Positions 49,017 through 63,432 are shown, numbered from the stretch's first letter. The stretch: 64,000 nt of DNA from Cryobacterium inferilacus (GCF_019599185.1 NZ_JAIEUL010000001.1:1-64000); one strand, 5' to 3'. Numbers and translations: made by a program. Notes: generated by a model not told the origin, from the letters alone.

Positions 49017-49385
49017 CTAGTTGGTGGCGCTGAGCTTGCCGCGGCGAACCCGCAGCTGAAGCAGGGCCTCTTCGAGGAGGGACTCTGCCTCTTCCTCGGT
49101 GCGACGCTCCTTCACGTAAGCAAGGTGCGTCTTGTACGGCTCGAGCTTGACCACCGACGGCGGATTCTCCTTGTCGCGGCCGGCAGGCAGCCCCGACGAC
49201 GGGCAGTCGATCGTGTCGGGAATTTCTTCATCCGGCAGGTTCGCCGCGAAGTACCTGACGGTCTCGTTTCCGAGGGCGTCCCAGTAGGACACCCGGATCC
49301 GATCGGCGTGAAAACCGCGGTCCTGCTCGCCCATGGGGCCCGCTCCGACTCGCGAGCCGCGAATTGCGCTTCCACCAGATGCCAT
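49017..49385 (-). CDS. rbpA: RNA polymerase-binding protein RbpA
   Basis: A 122-residue actinobacterial RbpA that stabilises RNA polymerase-sigma and promotes open complexes. Visible: IRGSRVGAGPMGEQDRG (basic N-terminal arm), the beta-barrel core VRYFAANLPDEEIPDTIDCPSSG, and the sigma-interaction C-terminus (PYKTHLAYVKERRTEEEAESLLEEAL). Only one Cys is present, so it would not form the Cys zinc site reported in Streptomyces RbpA. GGAGGAA precedes the ATG. The 159-bp gap to secG (49386-49544) holds nothing else recognised. Confidence 0.95.
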   Translation of the reverse strand: MASGGSAIRGSRVGAGPMGEQDRGFHADRIRVSYWDALGNETVRYFAANLPDEEIPDTIDCPSSGLPAGRDKENPPSVVKLEPYKTHLAYVKERRTEEEAESLLEEALLQLRVRRGKLSATN

Positions 49386-49544
49386 TGTGTTCCTCCGCTA
49401 AAACTGTTCGGCTTGTTCGGGATGTTCCGCTCAGGTCCGGTCCCGCCGTGGGAGACCGGATGCGACGGGGTCGCGAGCTATGGTGCGTGATGCAGTACCG
49501 GGTTCACCAGCCGCGGGGTACGGGGCTGCCGAGCCGGCGTCGCG

Positions 49545-49796
49545 TCAGGCTCCGGTATCGAATTTGGTGATCAGGCCCAGCACGATGATGCAGGAAATCC
49601 ACAGTACGGCCAGGATGATCGTGATGCGGTTGAGGTTACGTTCGGCGACGCCTGAGGCGCCGAGGTTCGAGGTGACTCCGCCGCCGAACATGTCGGACAG
49701 CCCACCACCGCGACCCTTGTGTAACAGAATGAGCATGGTGAGCAGGAGGCTCGTAATACCGAGCAGGACCTGCAACACAACCTGGAGAATCTCCAC
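49545..49796 (-). CDS. secG: Preprotein translocase subunit SecG
   Basis: An 83-residue SecG with two membrane segments (about 6-25 and 58-77) joined by a loop holding HKGRGGGLSDMFGGG, which is the family signature. It is part of the SecYEG channel. The GTG start at 49796 has AAAGG upstream. It follows tpiA, the usual gap-pgk-tpi-secG order, though a hairpin lies in between. Confidence 0.95.
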   Translation of the reverse strand: MEILQVVLQVLLGITSLLLTMLILLHKGRGGGLSDMFGGGVTSNLGASGVAERNLNRITIILAVLWISCIIVLGLITKFDTGA

Positions 49797-49873
49797 GCGA
49801 AACCTTTCACAAAACGATGGACGCTAGAGCTCCACCAAGACCAGTGGCAATTATAGCCTGACGGCAGACGAAA

Positions 49874-49905
49874 CCCGCCGTGCCCCCCGCAGGGGGCACA
49901 GCGGG
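49874..49905 (-). terminator. Hairpin after tpiA
   Basis: CCCGC-CGTGCCCCC / GGGGGCAC-GCGGG pair around CGCA with a one-base bulge, followed on the minus strand by TTTCGTCT. It lies 6 bp after the tpiA stop. It probably partly ends the gap-pgk-tpiA mRNA before secG. Confidence 0.7.
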
Positions 49906-49911
49906 CGATCG

Positions 49912-50703
49912 CTACAGTCCGACGTGCTTCTGGAAGCGGATGATGCTGGAGAACTCCGCAATGTCCAGGCTGGCACCACCGACGAGAGCGCCATCGACGT
50001 TGGGCTCCTTCATGAAGCCGCCGATGTTCACGCCCTTGACCGAACCGCCATACAGGATGCGGGTCTTGTCGGCGACATCCTGGCCGAGAACCTCTGCCAG
50101 GGTCAGGCGCAGCTGGGCCGCGACCTGTTCGGCCTGTTCGGGCGTGGCGGCCTTGCCGGAGCCGATGGCCCAGACCGGCTCGTACGCCACGACGATGTCC
50201 GCGGCGGCGTCCACTCCGGCCAGTGCGGCCTTCAGCTGAGCGACCGGCACGGCACTCGGGCCGTGCAGTTCCAGGTCCGCGGCGGTCTCGCCGACACAGA
50301 TGATCGGAACCAGGTTGTGACCCAGAGCGGCCGTCACCTTGGCGGCGACGACCTCATCGGTCTCGTTGTGCAGGGTGCGACGCTCGGAGTGACCGATCAA
50401 CACGTACTGGCATTCGAGCGCGGCCAGGAAGGCGGCCGAGATCTCGCCGGTGTATGCGCCGGACTCCTGGGTGGAGACGTCCTGTCCGCCGTAGGCGAGG
50501 GGCAGCTTGTCGGCTGCCACCAGAGTCTGCACGCTGCGCAGGTCGGTGAAGGGCGGGAAGACGGCGACCTCTGTGGTGCTGAAGTCGTGGTCTGCGTCCT
50601 TGAGGCTCCAAGCCAGCTTCTGCACGAAGGCGATGGCCTGGAGGTGGTCCAGGTTCATCTTCCAGTTTCCTGCGATCAGGGGGACACGCGTGTTTACTGC
50701 CAT
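49912..50703 (-). CDS. tpiA: Triosephosphate isomerase
   Basis: A 263-residue TIM-barrel enzyme. Catalytic residues: Lys in AGNWKMN (about 15), His in IGHSERRTLHNE and Glu in VAYEPVWAIGSGKAATPEQ. It interconverts DHAP and glyceraldehyde-3-phosphate. Its start overlaps the end of pgk by 10 bases, so the two are co-translated. Confidence 0.97.
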   Translation of the reverse strand: MAVNTRVPLIAGNWKMNLDHLQAIAFVQKLAWSLKDADHDFSTTEVAVFPPFTDLRSVQTLVAADKLPLAYGGQDVSTQESGAYTGEISAAFLAALECQYVLIGHSERRTLHNETDEVVAAKVTAALGHNLVPIICVGETAADLELHGPSAVPVAQLKAALAGVDAAADIVVAYEPVWAIGSGKAATPEQAEQVAAQLRLTLAEVLGQDVADKTRILYGGSVKGVNIGGFMKEPNVDGALVGGASLDIAEFSSIIRFQKHVGL

Positions 50704-51908
50704 CCGAGGACCTCCAGTCCTGGCAGTCGCTTGCCCTCGAGGAACTCGAGGCTGGCGCCACCGCCGGTAGAAATATGACCGAACTGGTCATCGTTGAAAC
50801 CGAGGATGCGCACGGCGGCGGCGGAGTCTCCCCCGCCGACCACGCTCAGCCCGTTGACCTCGGTGAGTGCTGCGGCAACCGTGCGGGTGCCGTCGGCGAA
50901 CGGTGCCAGTTCAAAAACGCCCATCGGGCCGTTCCAGAAGACCGTCTTCGAGTCGCGGATGATCGTGGCGAAGGCCGCGGCCGTGTCCGGTCCGATGTCC
51001 AGGCCGAGTCCTGAGGCCCCGAACGGGGTCTCCTCGATCTGGTCAGCCGGTGTGGTGACGTATTCGGCGTCGGCACCGAACTTCGAGGCGACGACCACGT
51101 CGGTCGGCAACACGATTTTCACGCCGAGACGTTCGGCCTCGGTGAGGTATCCGCGCACGGTCTCGATCTGGTCGGCCTCGAGCAGGCTGGCGCCGACCTT
51201 GTGGCCCTGGGCCGCGAGGAAGGTGAACAGCATGCCGCCACCGATCAGAAGCGAGTTCACCCGCGGGAGCAGGTGTCCGATGACGCCGAGCTTGTCCGAC
51301 ACCTTGGAGCCGCCGAGGATCACCGTGTACGGCGCCTCCGGCTTCTCGGTCAGGCGGTCCAGCACGTCGAGTTCTGCTGCGATCAGCAGGCCGGCCGCGC
51401 TGGGCAGGATCTGGGCCAGGTCGAAGACGCTGGCCTGCTTGCGGTGCACAACACCGAAACCGTCGGAGACCAGGGCATCGCCCAGGGCGGACAGTTCCGT
51501 GGCGAAGGCCACGCGTTCGGCCTCGACCTTGCTGGTCTCGCCGGCGTTGAAACGCAGGTTCTCCAGCACGACGATGTCGCCATCGGTGAGGGCGGCGACG
51601 GCAGCCTGGGCGGCCTCGCCGACGGTGTCGGCGGCGAAGGCCACCGGAGTGCCGATCAGCTCGGCCAGGCGGGCCGCTACCGGCGCCAGGCTGTACTTGG
51701 GGTTGACCTGGCCGTCAGGACGCCCGAGGTGAGAAACGATCACCAGACGGGCGCCCTGTTCGACCAGAGCCTTGAGGGTGGGCAGGGACGCCCGCACGCG
51801 GCCATCGTCGGTGATCTGACCGTCCTTCAACGGAACGTTCAGATCACACCGAACGATGACGCGCTTGCCGCGGAGCGATCCCAGCGATTCGATAGTGCGA
51901 AGCGTCAC
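50694..51908 (-). CDS. pgk: Phosphoglycerate kinase
   Basis: A 404-residue glycolytic kinase. Visible: KRVIVRCDLNVPLKDGQITDD, SHLGRPDGQVNPKYSL, VILGGSKVSDKLGVI, and the C-terminal hinge/nucleotide motif VFWNGPMGVFELAPFADGT and VGGGDSAAAV. The GTG start at 51908 has AGGGG seven bases upstream. It follows gap after 14 bp. Confidence 0.97.
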   Translation of the reverse strand: MTLRTIESLGSLRGKRVIVRCDLNVPLKDGQITDDGRVRASLPTLKALVEQGARLVIVSHLGRPDGQVNPKYSLAPVAARLAELIGTPVAFAADTVGEAAQAAVAALTDGDIVVLENLRFNAGETSKVEAERVAFATELSALGDALVSDGFGVVHRKQASVFDLAQILPSAAGLLIAAELDVLDRLTEKPEAPYTVILGGSKVSDKLGVIGHLLPRVNSLLIGGGMLFTFLAAQGHKVGASLLEADQIETVRGYLTEAERLGVKIVLPTDVVVASKFGADAEYVTTPADQIEETPFGASGLGLDIGPDTAAAFATIIRDSKTVFWNGPMGVFELAPFADGTRTVAAALTEVNGLSVVGGGDSAAAVRILGFNDDQFGHISTGGGASLEFLEGKRLPGLEVLGWQ

Positions 51909-51922
51909 TGCGTATCCCCTAG

Positions 51923-53624
<1,702 letters not shown>

Positions 53625-53701
53625 AGCTTGTATCTCCTCATTTATGTGGCAGCGGCAGGATTTCTCTGCCCATCTGCACTGTAAGTGACCATTTCAGTCT
53701 A

Positions 53702-53733
53702 CTCAGGTGACGGGGGGACGTTGGTCCCCTGAG
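53702..53733 (-). terminator. Possible terminator after whiA
   Basis: On the minus strand CTCAGGGGAC and GTCCCC..CTGAG can pair with a bulge around CAAC, 29 bp after the whiA stop. The T run is poor, so the call is tentative. Confidence 0.4.
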
Positions 53734-53762
53734 CCGCTCGGCGCCTGGGCGGCGCGGGCGCC

Positions 53763-54743
53763 TCAGACGTCGTCGAGGTCGGCAGGCAGGTTGGCGTCCG
53801 TGCCGGGGATGCCCAGGTCGACGGCCTTCTTGTCGGCCATCGCCAGCAGGCGGCGGATGCGTCCGGCGACGGCATCCTTTGTCATGGGCGGGTCGGCGTG
53901 GTGGCCGAGTTCATCGAGGCTGGAGTCGCGGAAGGAGAGTCTGAGCTCGCCCGCGTAGCGGAGGTGCTGGGGAATGTCATCGCCGAGGATCTCCATGGCC
54001 CGGTCGACCCTGGCGCACGCGGCCACGGCCGCCTGCGCGGAGCGGCGCAGGTTGGCGTCGTCGAAGTTGACCAGGCGGTTGGCGGTGGCCCTGACCTCGC
54101 GACGCTGCCGCAGCGCCTCCCAGTTCAACACCGTCTCTGCCGCACCCATCTGCACGAGCATGGCGCCGATGGCGTCACCGTCGCGGATGACCACCCGGTG
54201 AACGCCGCGGACCTCACGGGCCTTCGCGACGATTCCGAGACGGCCCGCGGCGCCGACGATGGCCATCGCTGCCTCGTTGCCGGGGCAGACGACCTCGAGT
54301 GCGGCAGAGCGGCCGGGGTCGGTGAGGGTGCCGGTGGCGAGGAACGCGCCGCGCCAGACGGCCGCGATCTCGTCTTTGGAGCCCGTGGTCAGCCGGTTGG
54401 GCAGGCCGCGAATCGGGCGGCGCCTGGCGTCGAGCAGACCGGTCTGCCTGGCGAGGGTTTCGCCGCCGTCCAGGACCCGCACCAGGTAGTGGTTGGTGCG
54501 GCGCAGCCCGGAGGCCGTGATCACGGTCACGTCGCTGCGCACGCCGTACAGTTCGGCGAGGTCTTTGCGTACCCGCCGGGCCAGGAGCGGCGTATCCAGC
54601 TCCGACTCGATGGCAATCCGGCCGGAGATCATGTGGAGGCCACCGGAGAAACGCAGGATCGTCGCCAGTTCGGCCGCGCGGACCGTGGTCTTGGAGACCT
54701 CGACGCGAGCTAGTTCATCTTTGACGTCGATGGTGAGTGCCAA
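53763..54743 (-). CDS. whiA: Sporulation/cell-division regulator WhiA
   Basis: A 326-residue WhiA: an N-terminal LAGLIDADG-homing-endonuclease-like fold ([23 protein letters not shown]) and a C-terminal HTH ([15 protein letters not shown], then [33 protein letters not shown]). It is a DNA-binding regulator of septation and chromosome segregation genes, present also in non-sporulating actinobacteria. It starts with TTG at 54743. rapZ precedes it directly; the yvcK gene often found between them is missing here. Confidence 0.95.
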   Translation of the reverse strand: MALTIDVKDELARVEVSKTTVRAAELATILRFSGGLHMISGRIAIESELDTPLLARRVRKDLAELYGVRSDVTVITASGLRRTNHYLVRVLDGGETLARQTGLLDARRRPIRGLPNRLTTGSKDEIAAVWRGAFLATGTLTDPGRSAALEVVCPGNEAAMAIVGAAGRLGIVAKAREVRGVHRVVIRDGDAIGAMLVQMGAAETVLNWEALRQRREVRATANRLVNFDDANLRRSAQAAVAACARVDRAMEILGDDIPQHLRYAGELRLSFRDSSLDELGHHADPPMTKDAVAGRIRRLLAMADKKAVDLGIPGTDANLPADLDDV

Positions 54744-54799
54744 TCGTCATATCCATTCTGTTGTTCACGGTCTGGCGTCTTCGTGACGCAGACCTGTCG

Positions 54800-55675
54800 T
54801 CATTCTCGTCCGAGGTCGCGGTGTTTGAGACTCACCGCAACGCCGGGAAATTCTTGGAGCAGTCTGGCCAGTTCCCTGGCCATGGCCACGGAGCGGTGCT
54901 TGCCGCCCGTGCAGCCGATGGCGATGGTGGCATGGCGCTTGTTCTCGCGCTGGTAGCCGGCCAGCACCGGTCCGACGGCGGCCGCGTAGGCGTCGATGAA
55001 CTCCCGTGCGCCTTCCTGACCGAGGACGTAGTCGCTGACCTCCGGGTCGAGGCCGGTGTGGGGCCGAAGGTCGGGGATCCAGAACGGATTCGGCAGGAAC
55101 CTGGCATCGGCGACCATGTCGACGTCGGTGGGCAGACCGTACTTGAAGCCGAAGCTCATCACGGTGAGGTGCAGTCCGGCGGCGTTCTCCGCGGCGAAGC
55201 GTTCCGTGATGGTGGTGGCCAGTTGGTGGATGTTGAGATCGGAGGTGTCGATGACGATGTCGCAGGATTCGCGGACCACGGCCAGTCGGGTACGTTCGGC
55301 GGAGATGCCGTCCAGGATCGTGCCTTCACCCTGCAGCGGGTGCGGCCGCCGGACGGCCTCGAACCGGCGGACGAGCACGTCGTCGCGGGCTTCGAGGAAG
55401 ATCACCCGCACCTGGGTGCCGGTGCGCAGGGCCTGAACGAGTTCCTGGAAGTCGCCGAAGAAGTCCCGGCCACGGATGTCGACGACGGCCGCGATCTTCG
55501 GCAGGCTGGTTCCGGCCCGGCCGACCAGTTCGACCAAGGGGCGGAGCATCTGCGGGGGCAGGTTGTCCACAACGTACCAGCCGAGGTCCTCCAGGGCATT
55601 CGCCACTGTCGATCGCCCGGCGCCGGACATGCCCGTGACGATGAGCATCTCCTGCTTCTCGGTCTCGGTGCTCAT
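54800..55675 (-). CDS. rapZ: RapZ/YvcJ-family nucleotide-binding protein
   Basis: A 291-residue RapZ-type P-loop protein. The Walker A at residues 15-23 is GMSGAGRST, with Arg in place of the usual Lys, as in other actinobacterial members. Other visible parts: WYVVDNLPPQMLRPL, VDIRGRDFFGDF, and the C-terminal GCTGGKHRSVAMARELAR. It binds nucleotides; in Escherichia coli it is an RNA adaptor, but its role in actinobacteria is not settled. A -10-like CATAAT (55681-55686, minus) lies five bases before the ATG. It follows uvrC by 60 bp. Confidence 0.95.
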   Translation of the reverse strand: MSTETEKQEMLIVTGMSGAGRSTVANALEDLGWYVVDNLPPQMLRPLVELVGRAGTSLPKIAAVVDIRGRDFFGDFQELVQALRTGTQVRVIFLEARDDVLVRRFEAVRRPHPLQGEGTILDGISAERTRLAVVRESCDIVIDTSDLNIHQLATTITERFAAENAAGLHLTVMSFGFKYGLPTDVDMVADARFLPNPFWIPDLRPHTGLDPEVSDYVLGQEGAREFIDAYAAAVGPVLAGYQRENKRHATIAIGCTGGKHRSVAMARELARLLQEFPGVAVSLKHRDLGRE

Positions 55676-55735
55676 GCTGGATTATGCCTTCGGTCGAAAC
55701 GAGTGAATGTCCAGCTTATCGACCGGGGGAACGGT

Positions 55736-57712
55736 TCAGGCGCGCAGGTGCCGGTGAATGCCCTCGGCGAGGGCCGGTCCGATGCCCCTGATCTCGGCGA
55801 TCGAGTCCACCGAGGCCTCCCGCAACCGAGTCACCGAGCCGAAGTGCTGCAGCAACACCTTGATCCGGGCGGGGCCAAGACCGGGGATTTCGCCGAGAAT
55901 CGTGTTGATGTCCCGTTTGCGTCTGGCCCGCTGGTGGGTGATGGCGAAACGGTGCGCCTCGTCACGGATGCGTTGGATGAGGAAGAGGGCGTCGCTGTTG
56001 CGCGGCAGGATCACCGGGTAGTCCGAATCCGGCAGCCAGATCTCTTCGAGCCGCTTCGCGATGCCGCACAGGGTGATGCCCTCGACTCCGGACTCGCGGA
56101 GCGCCCTGGCCGCGGCGGCGACCTGGGGCTGGCCACCGTCGACGATGAGCAGGTTGGGCTGGTAGCGGAACTTCTTCCGCTTCGCCGCCACCTCGGTGCT
56201 GTCCGCGGTATCGATCGGGACGTCTGGGCCCGCTTCGACGGTGACAGCGTCGAGGTCGGGTGCAGCTGCGGCCGGCGCTTCGGTCACGCTGATCACCCCG
56301 CCCGTCGGCAGCGCCTCCGGGGTGGCGTCGTCCGGGCGGAGGTAGGCCAGCCGCCGGGTGAGCACCCGGTAGAGCGAGTCGGTGTCGTCGGTGGACTCCG
56401 GCACGCCGAACCGGCGGTATTCGTCCTTGCGCGGCAGGCCGTCCTCGAACACGACCATCGACGCGACGATGTTCGTGCCGCCGAGGTGGGACACGTCGTA
56501 GCATTCCATCCGCAGCGGCGCGGAGTCCATCCCCAACGCCTCCTGCAGGTCCTCGAGGGCCTTGGACCTGGCCACGAAGTCGGAGCTGCGTCTGGTCTTG
56601 TAGAGCATCAACGCCTGCTTGGCGTTCTGGGTCGCCGTGGTCAGCAGGGCGGCCTTCTCGCCGCGCTGCGCGGCGACGAGTCGCACCTTGCGCTTCGCGA
56701 TCTCGCCCAGCCAGCCCTCGAGGGCGTCCGCGTCGTCTGGCAGTTCTGGCAGCACGATCTCCCGCGGCGGCACGGCATCGCCGGTGTACGCGGTCTGCAT
56801 GATCGAGTCGACCAGTTCACTCATGCTGAGGTCGAGTTCCTTGTCGACGACCCAACCGCGCACACCCCGGATGCGCCCGCCGCGCACGATGAACAGCTGG
56901 ACCGCCGCGGCGAGTTCGTCCTGCTCGATCCCGAACAGGTCGATGTCAACGTTGTCGCGCAGCACCACGGCGCTCTTCTCCAGCACCGAATTGAGCGCCT
57001 TCACCTGGTCGCGGCGCCTGGCGGCGGTCTCGTAGTCCTGGCTGAGGGCGGCTTCCTTCATCTCGGCGGTGAGGCTGTTGATGAGTTTGCGGTCCTGGCT
57101 GCCCATGAAGCTGACGAACTCGTTGACGATGGCGCGGTGTTCTTCGATGCCGACGGTGCCGGAGCACGGTCCGAAACAGCGGCCGATCTGGCCCGCGAAA
57201 CAGGGTTTGCCCGACTGCATGGCTCGTTTGTAGTTGGCGTTGTTGCAGGTGCGAATGGGAAACGCCTTGAGCATCAGGTCGATGGTCTCGTGCACCGCCC
57301 ACACCTTCGGGTACGGGCCGAAGTACCTGGCCCCCTTGATGCCGGTGGTGCGGGTCACCAGGGCCCGCGGTGCCTCGTCAGCGAGGGTCACCGCCAGGTA
57401 CGGGTAGGACTTGTCGTCCTTGAACTGCACGTTGAACGGCGGATCGAACTCGTTGATCCAGGTCCACTCCAGCTGCAGAGCCTCGACCTCGGTGCCCACG
57501 GTCGTCCACTCGACGCTCGTCGCGGTGGTCACCATCCGTCTGGTGCGTTCGTGCAGGCTGCTCAGCGGGGCGAAGTAGTTGCTCAGCCGGGCACGGAGGT
57601 TCTTGGCCTTGCCTACGTACAGCACCCGGCCGGAGGGGTCCCTGAACCGGTAGACGCCGGGTTCGGTGGGGATCTCCCCCGCCTTCGGGCGGTAGCTCAA
57701 CGCATCAGACAT
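55736..57712 (-). CDS. uvrC: Excinuclease ABC subunit C
   Basis: A 658-residue UvrC. The N-terminal GIY-YIG-type nuclease has [27 protein letters not shown], then [10 protein letters not shown] with cysteines, a UVR motif ([22 protein letters not shown]), the RNase H-like endonuclease ([35 protein letters not shown]) and C-terminal helix-hairpin-helix motifs ([30 protein letters not shown]). Residues about 457-508 form an Ala/Pro/Asp-rich insertion inside the endonuclease domain. It makes both incisions in nucleotide excision repair. Confidence 0.97.
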   Translation of the reverse strand: MSDALSYRPKAGEIPTEPGVYRFRDPSGRVLYVGKAKNLRARLSNYFAPLSSLHERTRRMVTTATSVEWTTVGTEVEALQLEWTWINEFDPPFNVQFKDDKSYPYLAVTLADEAPRALVTRTTGIKGARYFGPYPKVWAVHETIDLMLKAFPIRTCNNANYKRAMQSGKPCFAGQIGRCFGPCSGTVGIEEHRAIVNEFVSFMGSQDRKLINSLTAEMKEAALSQDYETAARRRDQVKALNSVLEKSAVVLRDNVDIDLFGIEQDELAAAVQLFIVRGGRIRGVRGWVVDKELDLSMSELVDSIMQTAYTGDAVPPREIVLPELPDDADALEGWLGEIAKRKVRLVAAQRGEKAALLTTATQNAKQALMLYKTRRSSDFVARSKALEDLQEALGMDSAPLRMECYDVSHLGGTNIVASMVVFEDGLPRKDEYRRFGVPESTDDTDSLYRVLTRRLAYLRPDDATPEALPTGGVISVTEAPAAAAPDLDAVTVEAGPDVPIDTADSTEVAAKRKKFRYQPNLLIVDGGQPQVAAAARALRESGVEGITLCGIAKRLEEIWLPDSDYPVILPRNSDALFLIQRIRDEAHRFAITHQRARRKRDINTILGEIPGLGPARIKVLLQHFGSVTRLREASVDSIAEIRGIGPALAEGIHRHLRA

Positions 57713-57725
57713 GTTCTTCCCCTGC

Positions 57726-60596
57726 CTAACCCGCGGCGAGGACCTCCTTCAGGAACATACCGGTGTGGCTCTTCTTGACGCTGGCAACGTGCTCGGGGGT
57801 GCCGGTGGCGAGTACCTTGCCGCCGCCGGAGCCGCCCTCTGGGCCGAGGTCGATGACCCAGTCTGCGGACTTGATCACGTCGAGGTTGTGCTCAATCACG
57901 ATCACGGTGTTGCCCTTGTCGACGAGGCTGTTCAGCACCAGCAGAAGCTTCCGCACGTCCTCGAAGTGCAGACCGGTTGTCGGTTCGTCGAGAACGTAGA
58001 CGCTGCGGCCGTTGGACCGGCGCTGCAGCTCGGTGGCGAGCTTGACCCGCTGAGCCTCACCGCCGGAGAGCGTGGTGGCGCTCTGACCCAGGCGCACATA
58101 GCCCAGGCCCACCTCGACGAGGGTCTTGAGGAACCGGTGGATCGACGAGATCGGTTCGAAGAACTCGGCCGCCTCGCTGATCGGCATGTCCAGGACCTCG
58201 GCGATGTTCTTGCCCTTGTAGTGCACGGTGAGGGTGTCGCGGTTGTACCGCGCTCCCCCGCAGACCTCGCAGGCCACGTACACATCGGGCAGGAAGTTCA
58301 TCTCGATCTTGATCGTGCCGTCGCCGGAGCAGGCCTCACAACGCCCGCCCTTGACGTTGAAGCTGAACCGGCCGGGCAGGTAGCCGCGGGCCTTGGCTTC
58401 CATGGTTTCCGCGAACAGGGTGCGGATCTTGTCGAACACGCCGGTGTAGGTGGCCGGGTTGGACCGCGGGGTGCGCCCGATCGGGGCCTGGTCGACGTGG
58501 ATGACCTTGTCCAGCTGGTCGAGGCCGGTGACCTTGGTGTGCCGGCCGGGCAGTTTGCGGGCGCCGTTGAGCCGGTTGGCGAGCACCCGGTAGAGCACGT
58601 CGTTGACCAGGGAGGACTTGCCGGATCCGCTGACGCCGGTGACGGCGGTGAAGACGCCGAGCGGGAACTTGACGGTGACCTTCTTGAGGTTGTTCGCCTC
58701 GGCCCCGACCACGGTGATTTCCCGTTCGGGGTCGAGGGCGCGCCGATCCGTCGGGGTCGCGATCGATTTGCGCCCCGACAGGTAGTCGCTGGTGAGCGAG
58801 TCGGTGTTGGTGAGCAGGTCGGCGTAGGACCCGGAGTGCACAACGTGCCCACCGTTGACGCCGGCGCCCGGTCCAATGTCGACCACCCAGTCGGCTGTCT
58901 TGATGGTGTCCTCGTCGTGTTCGACGACGATCAGGGTGTTGCCGAGGTCGCGGAGCGCCACCAGCGTCTGGATCAGGCGCCTGTTGTCACGCTGGTGCAG
59001 GCCGATGCTGGGCTCGTCGAGCACGTAGAGCACACCCGTCAGCCCTGAACCGATCTGGGTGGCCAGGCGGATGCGCTGCGCCTCACCGCCGGACAGGGTG
59101 CCCGCCGCCCTGGCCAGGCTGAGGTAGTTCAGGCCGACCTGGAGCAGGAAGTCCAGGCGCACCTTGATCTCGCGCAGCACCTGGGCGGCGATGGTCTTCT
59201 CGCGGTCGGTCAGCTCGAGCTTGTCCATGAACTGGCGCGCATCGGTGAGGCTGAGCCGGCAGATGTCGGCGATGCTCTTCTCGTGTACCAGAACGGCGAG
59301 CACCTCGGGCTTCAGCCGGGTGCCGTCGCAGACGGGGCAGTCCACCTCACGCAGGTATTCACCCCAGCGCTGACGCTGGGTGTCGGTCTCCGCCTGCAGG
59401 AACTGGCGCTCGATATATGGCACCACGCCCTCGAAGCCGGAGGTGTAGCTCATCTCCCGGCCGTACCGGTTCTTCCACTTGACCTTGACCTCGAAGTTGT
59501 CCCCGCGCATGACGGCCGTGCGCACCTCGTCGCTGAGCTTCTTCCACGGTGTGGTGAGCTTGAACTTGAGGTCGCGGGCGAGCCCGTCGAGCAGCTTCTC
59601 GTAGTACTGGAAGAGGCCCTTGCCCTGGGTGGTCCAGGGCAGCACGACACCCTCGGCGATGCTGAGGTCGGGGTCGCCGAGCAGCAGGTCTTCATCGACC
59701 GACATGCGGGTGCCGAGACCGGAGCACTCCGGGCAGGCGCCGAACGGGGCGTTGAACGAGAAGGTGCGCGGTTCGATCTCGGTCAGCTGCACCGGGTGGT
59801 TGTTCGGGCAGGAGAGCTTCTCGGAGTAGCTCTGCCAGGCCTCGTCGCCCTCGAGGTCGACGTAGTTGACCAGCACCAGCCCGTCGGTGAGCTTCAGCGC
59901 CGTCTCGAGCGAGTCGGTGAGGCGGCTGAGCAGGTCGGGGCCCGCCACGAGGCGGTCCACGACGACGGAGATGTCGTGCTTGACCTGCTTCTTGAGCGTG
60001 GGCGGTTCATTCAGCTGAATCTGGGTGCCATCGACCATGGCGCGGGAGTAGCCGGACGCGGCCAGTTCCTTGAACAGGTCGACGAACTCGCCCTTCTTCT
60101 GCGAGACGATCGGGCTGAGAATCTGGTACCGGACCCCGTCCTCCATCTCCATCAGCTGGTCGGCGATCTGCTGCACGGTCTGCGACTGGATGATCTCACC
60201 GCAGATGGCGCAGTGCGGCACGCCGATGCGGGCCCAGAGCAGGCGCATGTAGTCGTAGATCTCGGTGATGGTGCCCACCGTGGACCGCGGGTTGCGGTTG
60301 GTGGATTTCTGGTCGATCGAGACCGCGGGGCTGAGACCCTCGATGAAGTCGACGTCGGGTCGGTCGACCTGGCCGAGGAACTGCCGTGCGTACGCCGAGA
60401 GCGACTCGACGTAACGCCGCTGGCCCTCGGCGAAGATGGTATCGAAGGCGAGCGACGATTTTCCCGACCCGGACAAACCGGTGAACACCACGAGCGAATC
60501 GCGTGGGATGTCGAGGTTGACGTTGTGAAGATTGTGGACGCGAGCGCCGCGGACGCTGAGTTGAGAGCCGTGCTCTACCTCTGAAATTGACACCAT
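57726..60596 (-). CDS. uvrA: Excinuclease ABC subunit A
   Basis: A 956-residue UvrA with two ABC ATPase modules. Walker A is [14 protein letters not shown] and [15 protein letters not shown]; signatures [14 protein letters not shown] and [15 protein letters not shown]. The zinc modules include CAICGEI, CPNNHP/CPECSG and CEACSGDG...[10 protein letters not shown]. It detects bulky DNA lesions and loads UvrB. It lies 84 bp after uvrB and 13 bp before uvrC. The gap (60597-60680) has TGCCACCGAC repeated at 60611 and 60628. Confidence 0.98.
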   Translation of the reverse strand: MVSISEVEHGSQLSVRGARVHNLHNVNLDIPRDSLVVFTGLSGSGKSSLAFDTIFAEGQRRYVESLSAYARQFLGQVDRPDVDFIEGLSPAVSIDQKSTNRNPRSTVGTITEIYDYMRLLWARIGVPHCAICGEIIQSQTVQQIADQLMEMEDGVRYQILSPIVSQKKGEFVDLFKELAASGYSRAMVDGTQIQLNEPPTLKKQVKHDISVVVDRLVAGPDLLSRLTDSLETALKLTDGLVLVNYVDLEGDEAWQSYSEKLSCPNNHPVQLTEIEPRTFSFNAPFGACPECSGLGTRMSVDEDLLLGDPDLSIAEGVVLPWTTQGKGLFQYYEKLLDGLARDLKFKLTTPWKKLSDEVRTAVMRGDNFEVKVKWKNRYGREMSYTSGFEGVVPYIERQFLQAETDTQRQRWGEYLREVDCPVCDGTRLKPEVLAVLVHEKSIADICRLSLTDARQFMDKLELTDREKTIAAQVLREIKVRLDFLLQVGLNYLSLARAAGTLSGGEAQRIRLATQIGSGLTGVLYVLDEPSIGLHQRDNRRLIQTLVALRDLGNTLIVVEHDEDTIKTADWVVDIGPGAGVNGGHVVHSGSYADLLTNTDSLTSDYLSGRKSIATPTDRRALDPEREITVVGAEANNLKKVTVKFPLGVFTAVTGVSGSGKSSLVNDVLYRVLANRLNGARKLPGRHTKVTGLDQLDKVIHVDQAPIGRTPRSNPATYTGVFDKIRTLFAETMEAKARGYLPGRFSFNVKGGRCEACSGDGTIKIEMNFLPDVYVACEVCGGARYNRDTLTVHYKGKNIAEVLDMPISEAAEFFEPISSIHRFLKTLVEVGLGYVRLGQSATTLSGGEAQRVKLATELQRRSNGRSVYVLDEPTTGLHFEDVRKLLLVLNSLVDKGNTVIVIEHNLDVIKSADWVIDLGPEGGSGGGKVLATGTPEHVASVKKSHTGMFLKEVLAAG

Positions 60597-60680
60597 TCGA
60601 GTCTATGCAGTGCCACCGACACTCCCGTGCCACCGACGTGCCCCTGACGGTCGCTGACAGCGAACGCCGGGGGCACGGCG

Positions 60681-62744
<2,064 letters not shown>

Positions 62745-62753
62745 GCTTCCAGT

Positions 62754-63395
62754 CTAAGGAGCGCCACCGACACCGGCGTCGGAGTGCGTGCTCCGCAGCC
62801 CCCGCAGGCGTTCATCCCAGAGCCGGTCGACCTGGTCGATGGTGTGCTCGAGGGAGCCCATCGAGTCGATCACGACGTCCGCGACCGCGAGCCGGTCCAC
62901 ATCGGCCGCCTGGGCGTTGATCCGGCTGCGGGCGTCCGCCTCGGCCATCCCGCGGAGTTCGATCATGCGCTGCACCCGCGTGTCCGCGTCGGCGTGCACG
63001 ACAACGATCAGGTCGAACGGGTGCCCCACGGAGGCCTCCACCAGCAGCGGCACGTCGTAGACGATGACCACGTCGGGGTCGGCCCGTTCGGCGTCGGCGA
63101 TCGCCGCGGTGGAGAGCAGCCGCACGGCGGGGTGGACGACCTTGTTGAGCACGCTGAGGGCCGCCGGGTTGTCGAAGACGATGGCGCCCAGGCGCGCCCG
63201 GTTGAGGCTGCCGTCCTCGGCGATGACCTCGGGGCCGAAGATGTCCGCGATGTGCGCCAGAGCATCAGTGCCAGGCGCGACCGCGGCCCTGGCCAGCTGA
63301 TCGGCATCGATGATCACGGCCCCGTGCTCGGCGAATCTCTTCGCCACGGTGCTCTTTCCCGATGCGATCCCGCCGGTCAACCCAATCAAGTACAC
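62754..63395 (-). CDS. coaE: Dephospho-CoA kinase
   Basis: A 213-residue P-loop kinase, last step of coenzyme A synthesis. Walker A GLTGGIASGKSTVAKRF, then IIDADQLAR and VVYDVPLLVEAS. The GTG start at 63395 (VYLIGLTGG). The C-terminal 20 residues (GLRSTHSDAGVGGAP) are a short variable tail; the family core ends before it. The order rpsA-coaE-uvrB is usual in actinobacteria. Confidence 0.96.
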   Translation of the reverse strand: MYLIGLTGGIASGKSTVAKRFAEHGAVIIDADQLARAAVAPGTDALAHIADIFGPEVIAEDGSLNRARLGAIVFDNPAALSVLNKVVHPAVRLLSTAAIADAERADPDVVIVYDVPLLVEASVGHPFDLIVVVHADADTRVQRMIELRGMAEADARSRINAQAADVDRLAVADVVIDSMGSLEHTIDQVDRLWDERLRGLRSTHSDAGVGGAP

Positions 63396-63432
63396 CGCCC
63401 CATGCTAACGGAGGGGCGTTGGTGAACCGGAA

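Noticed and set aside
54737-57778. A 1013-codon open frame on the plus strand
   Set aside because: It is antisense to rapZ and uvrC, which have clear domains; long antisense frames arise from high-GC codon use.
60637-60676. GTGCCCC...GGGGCAC hairpin after uvrB as a terminator
   Set aside because: The inner part does not pair well and no T run follows; uvrA may be read from the same transcript.
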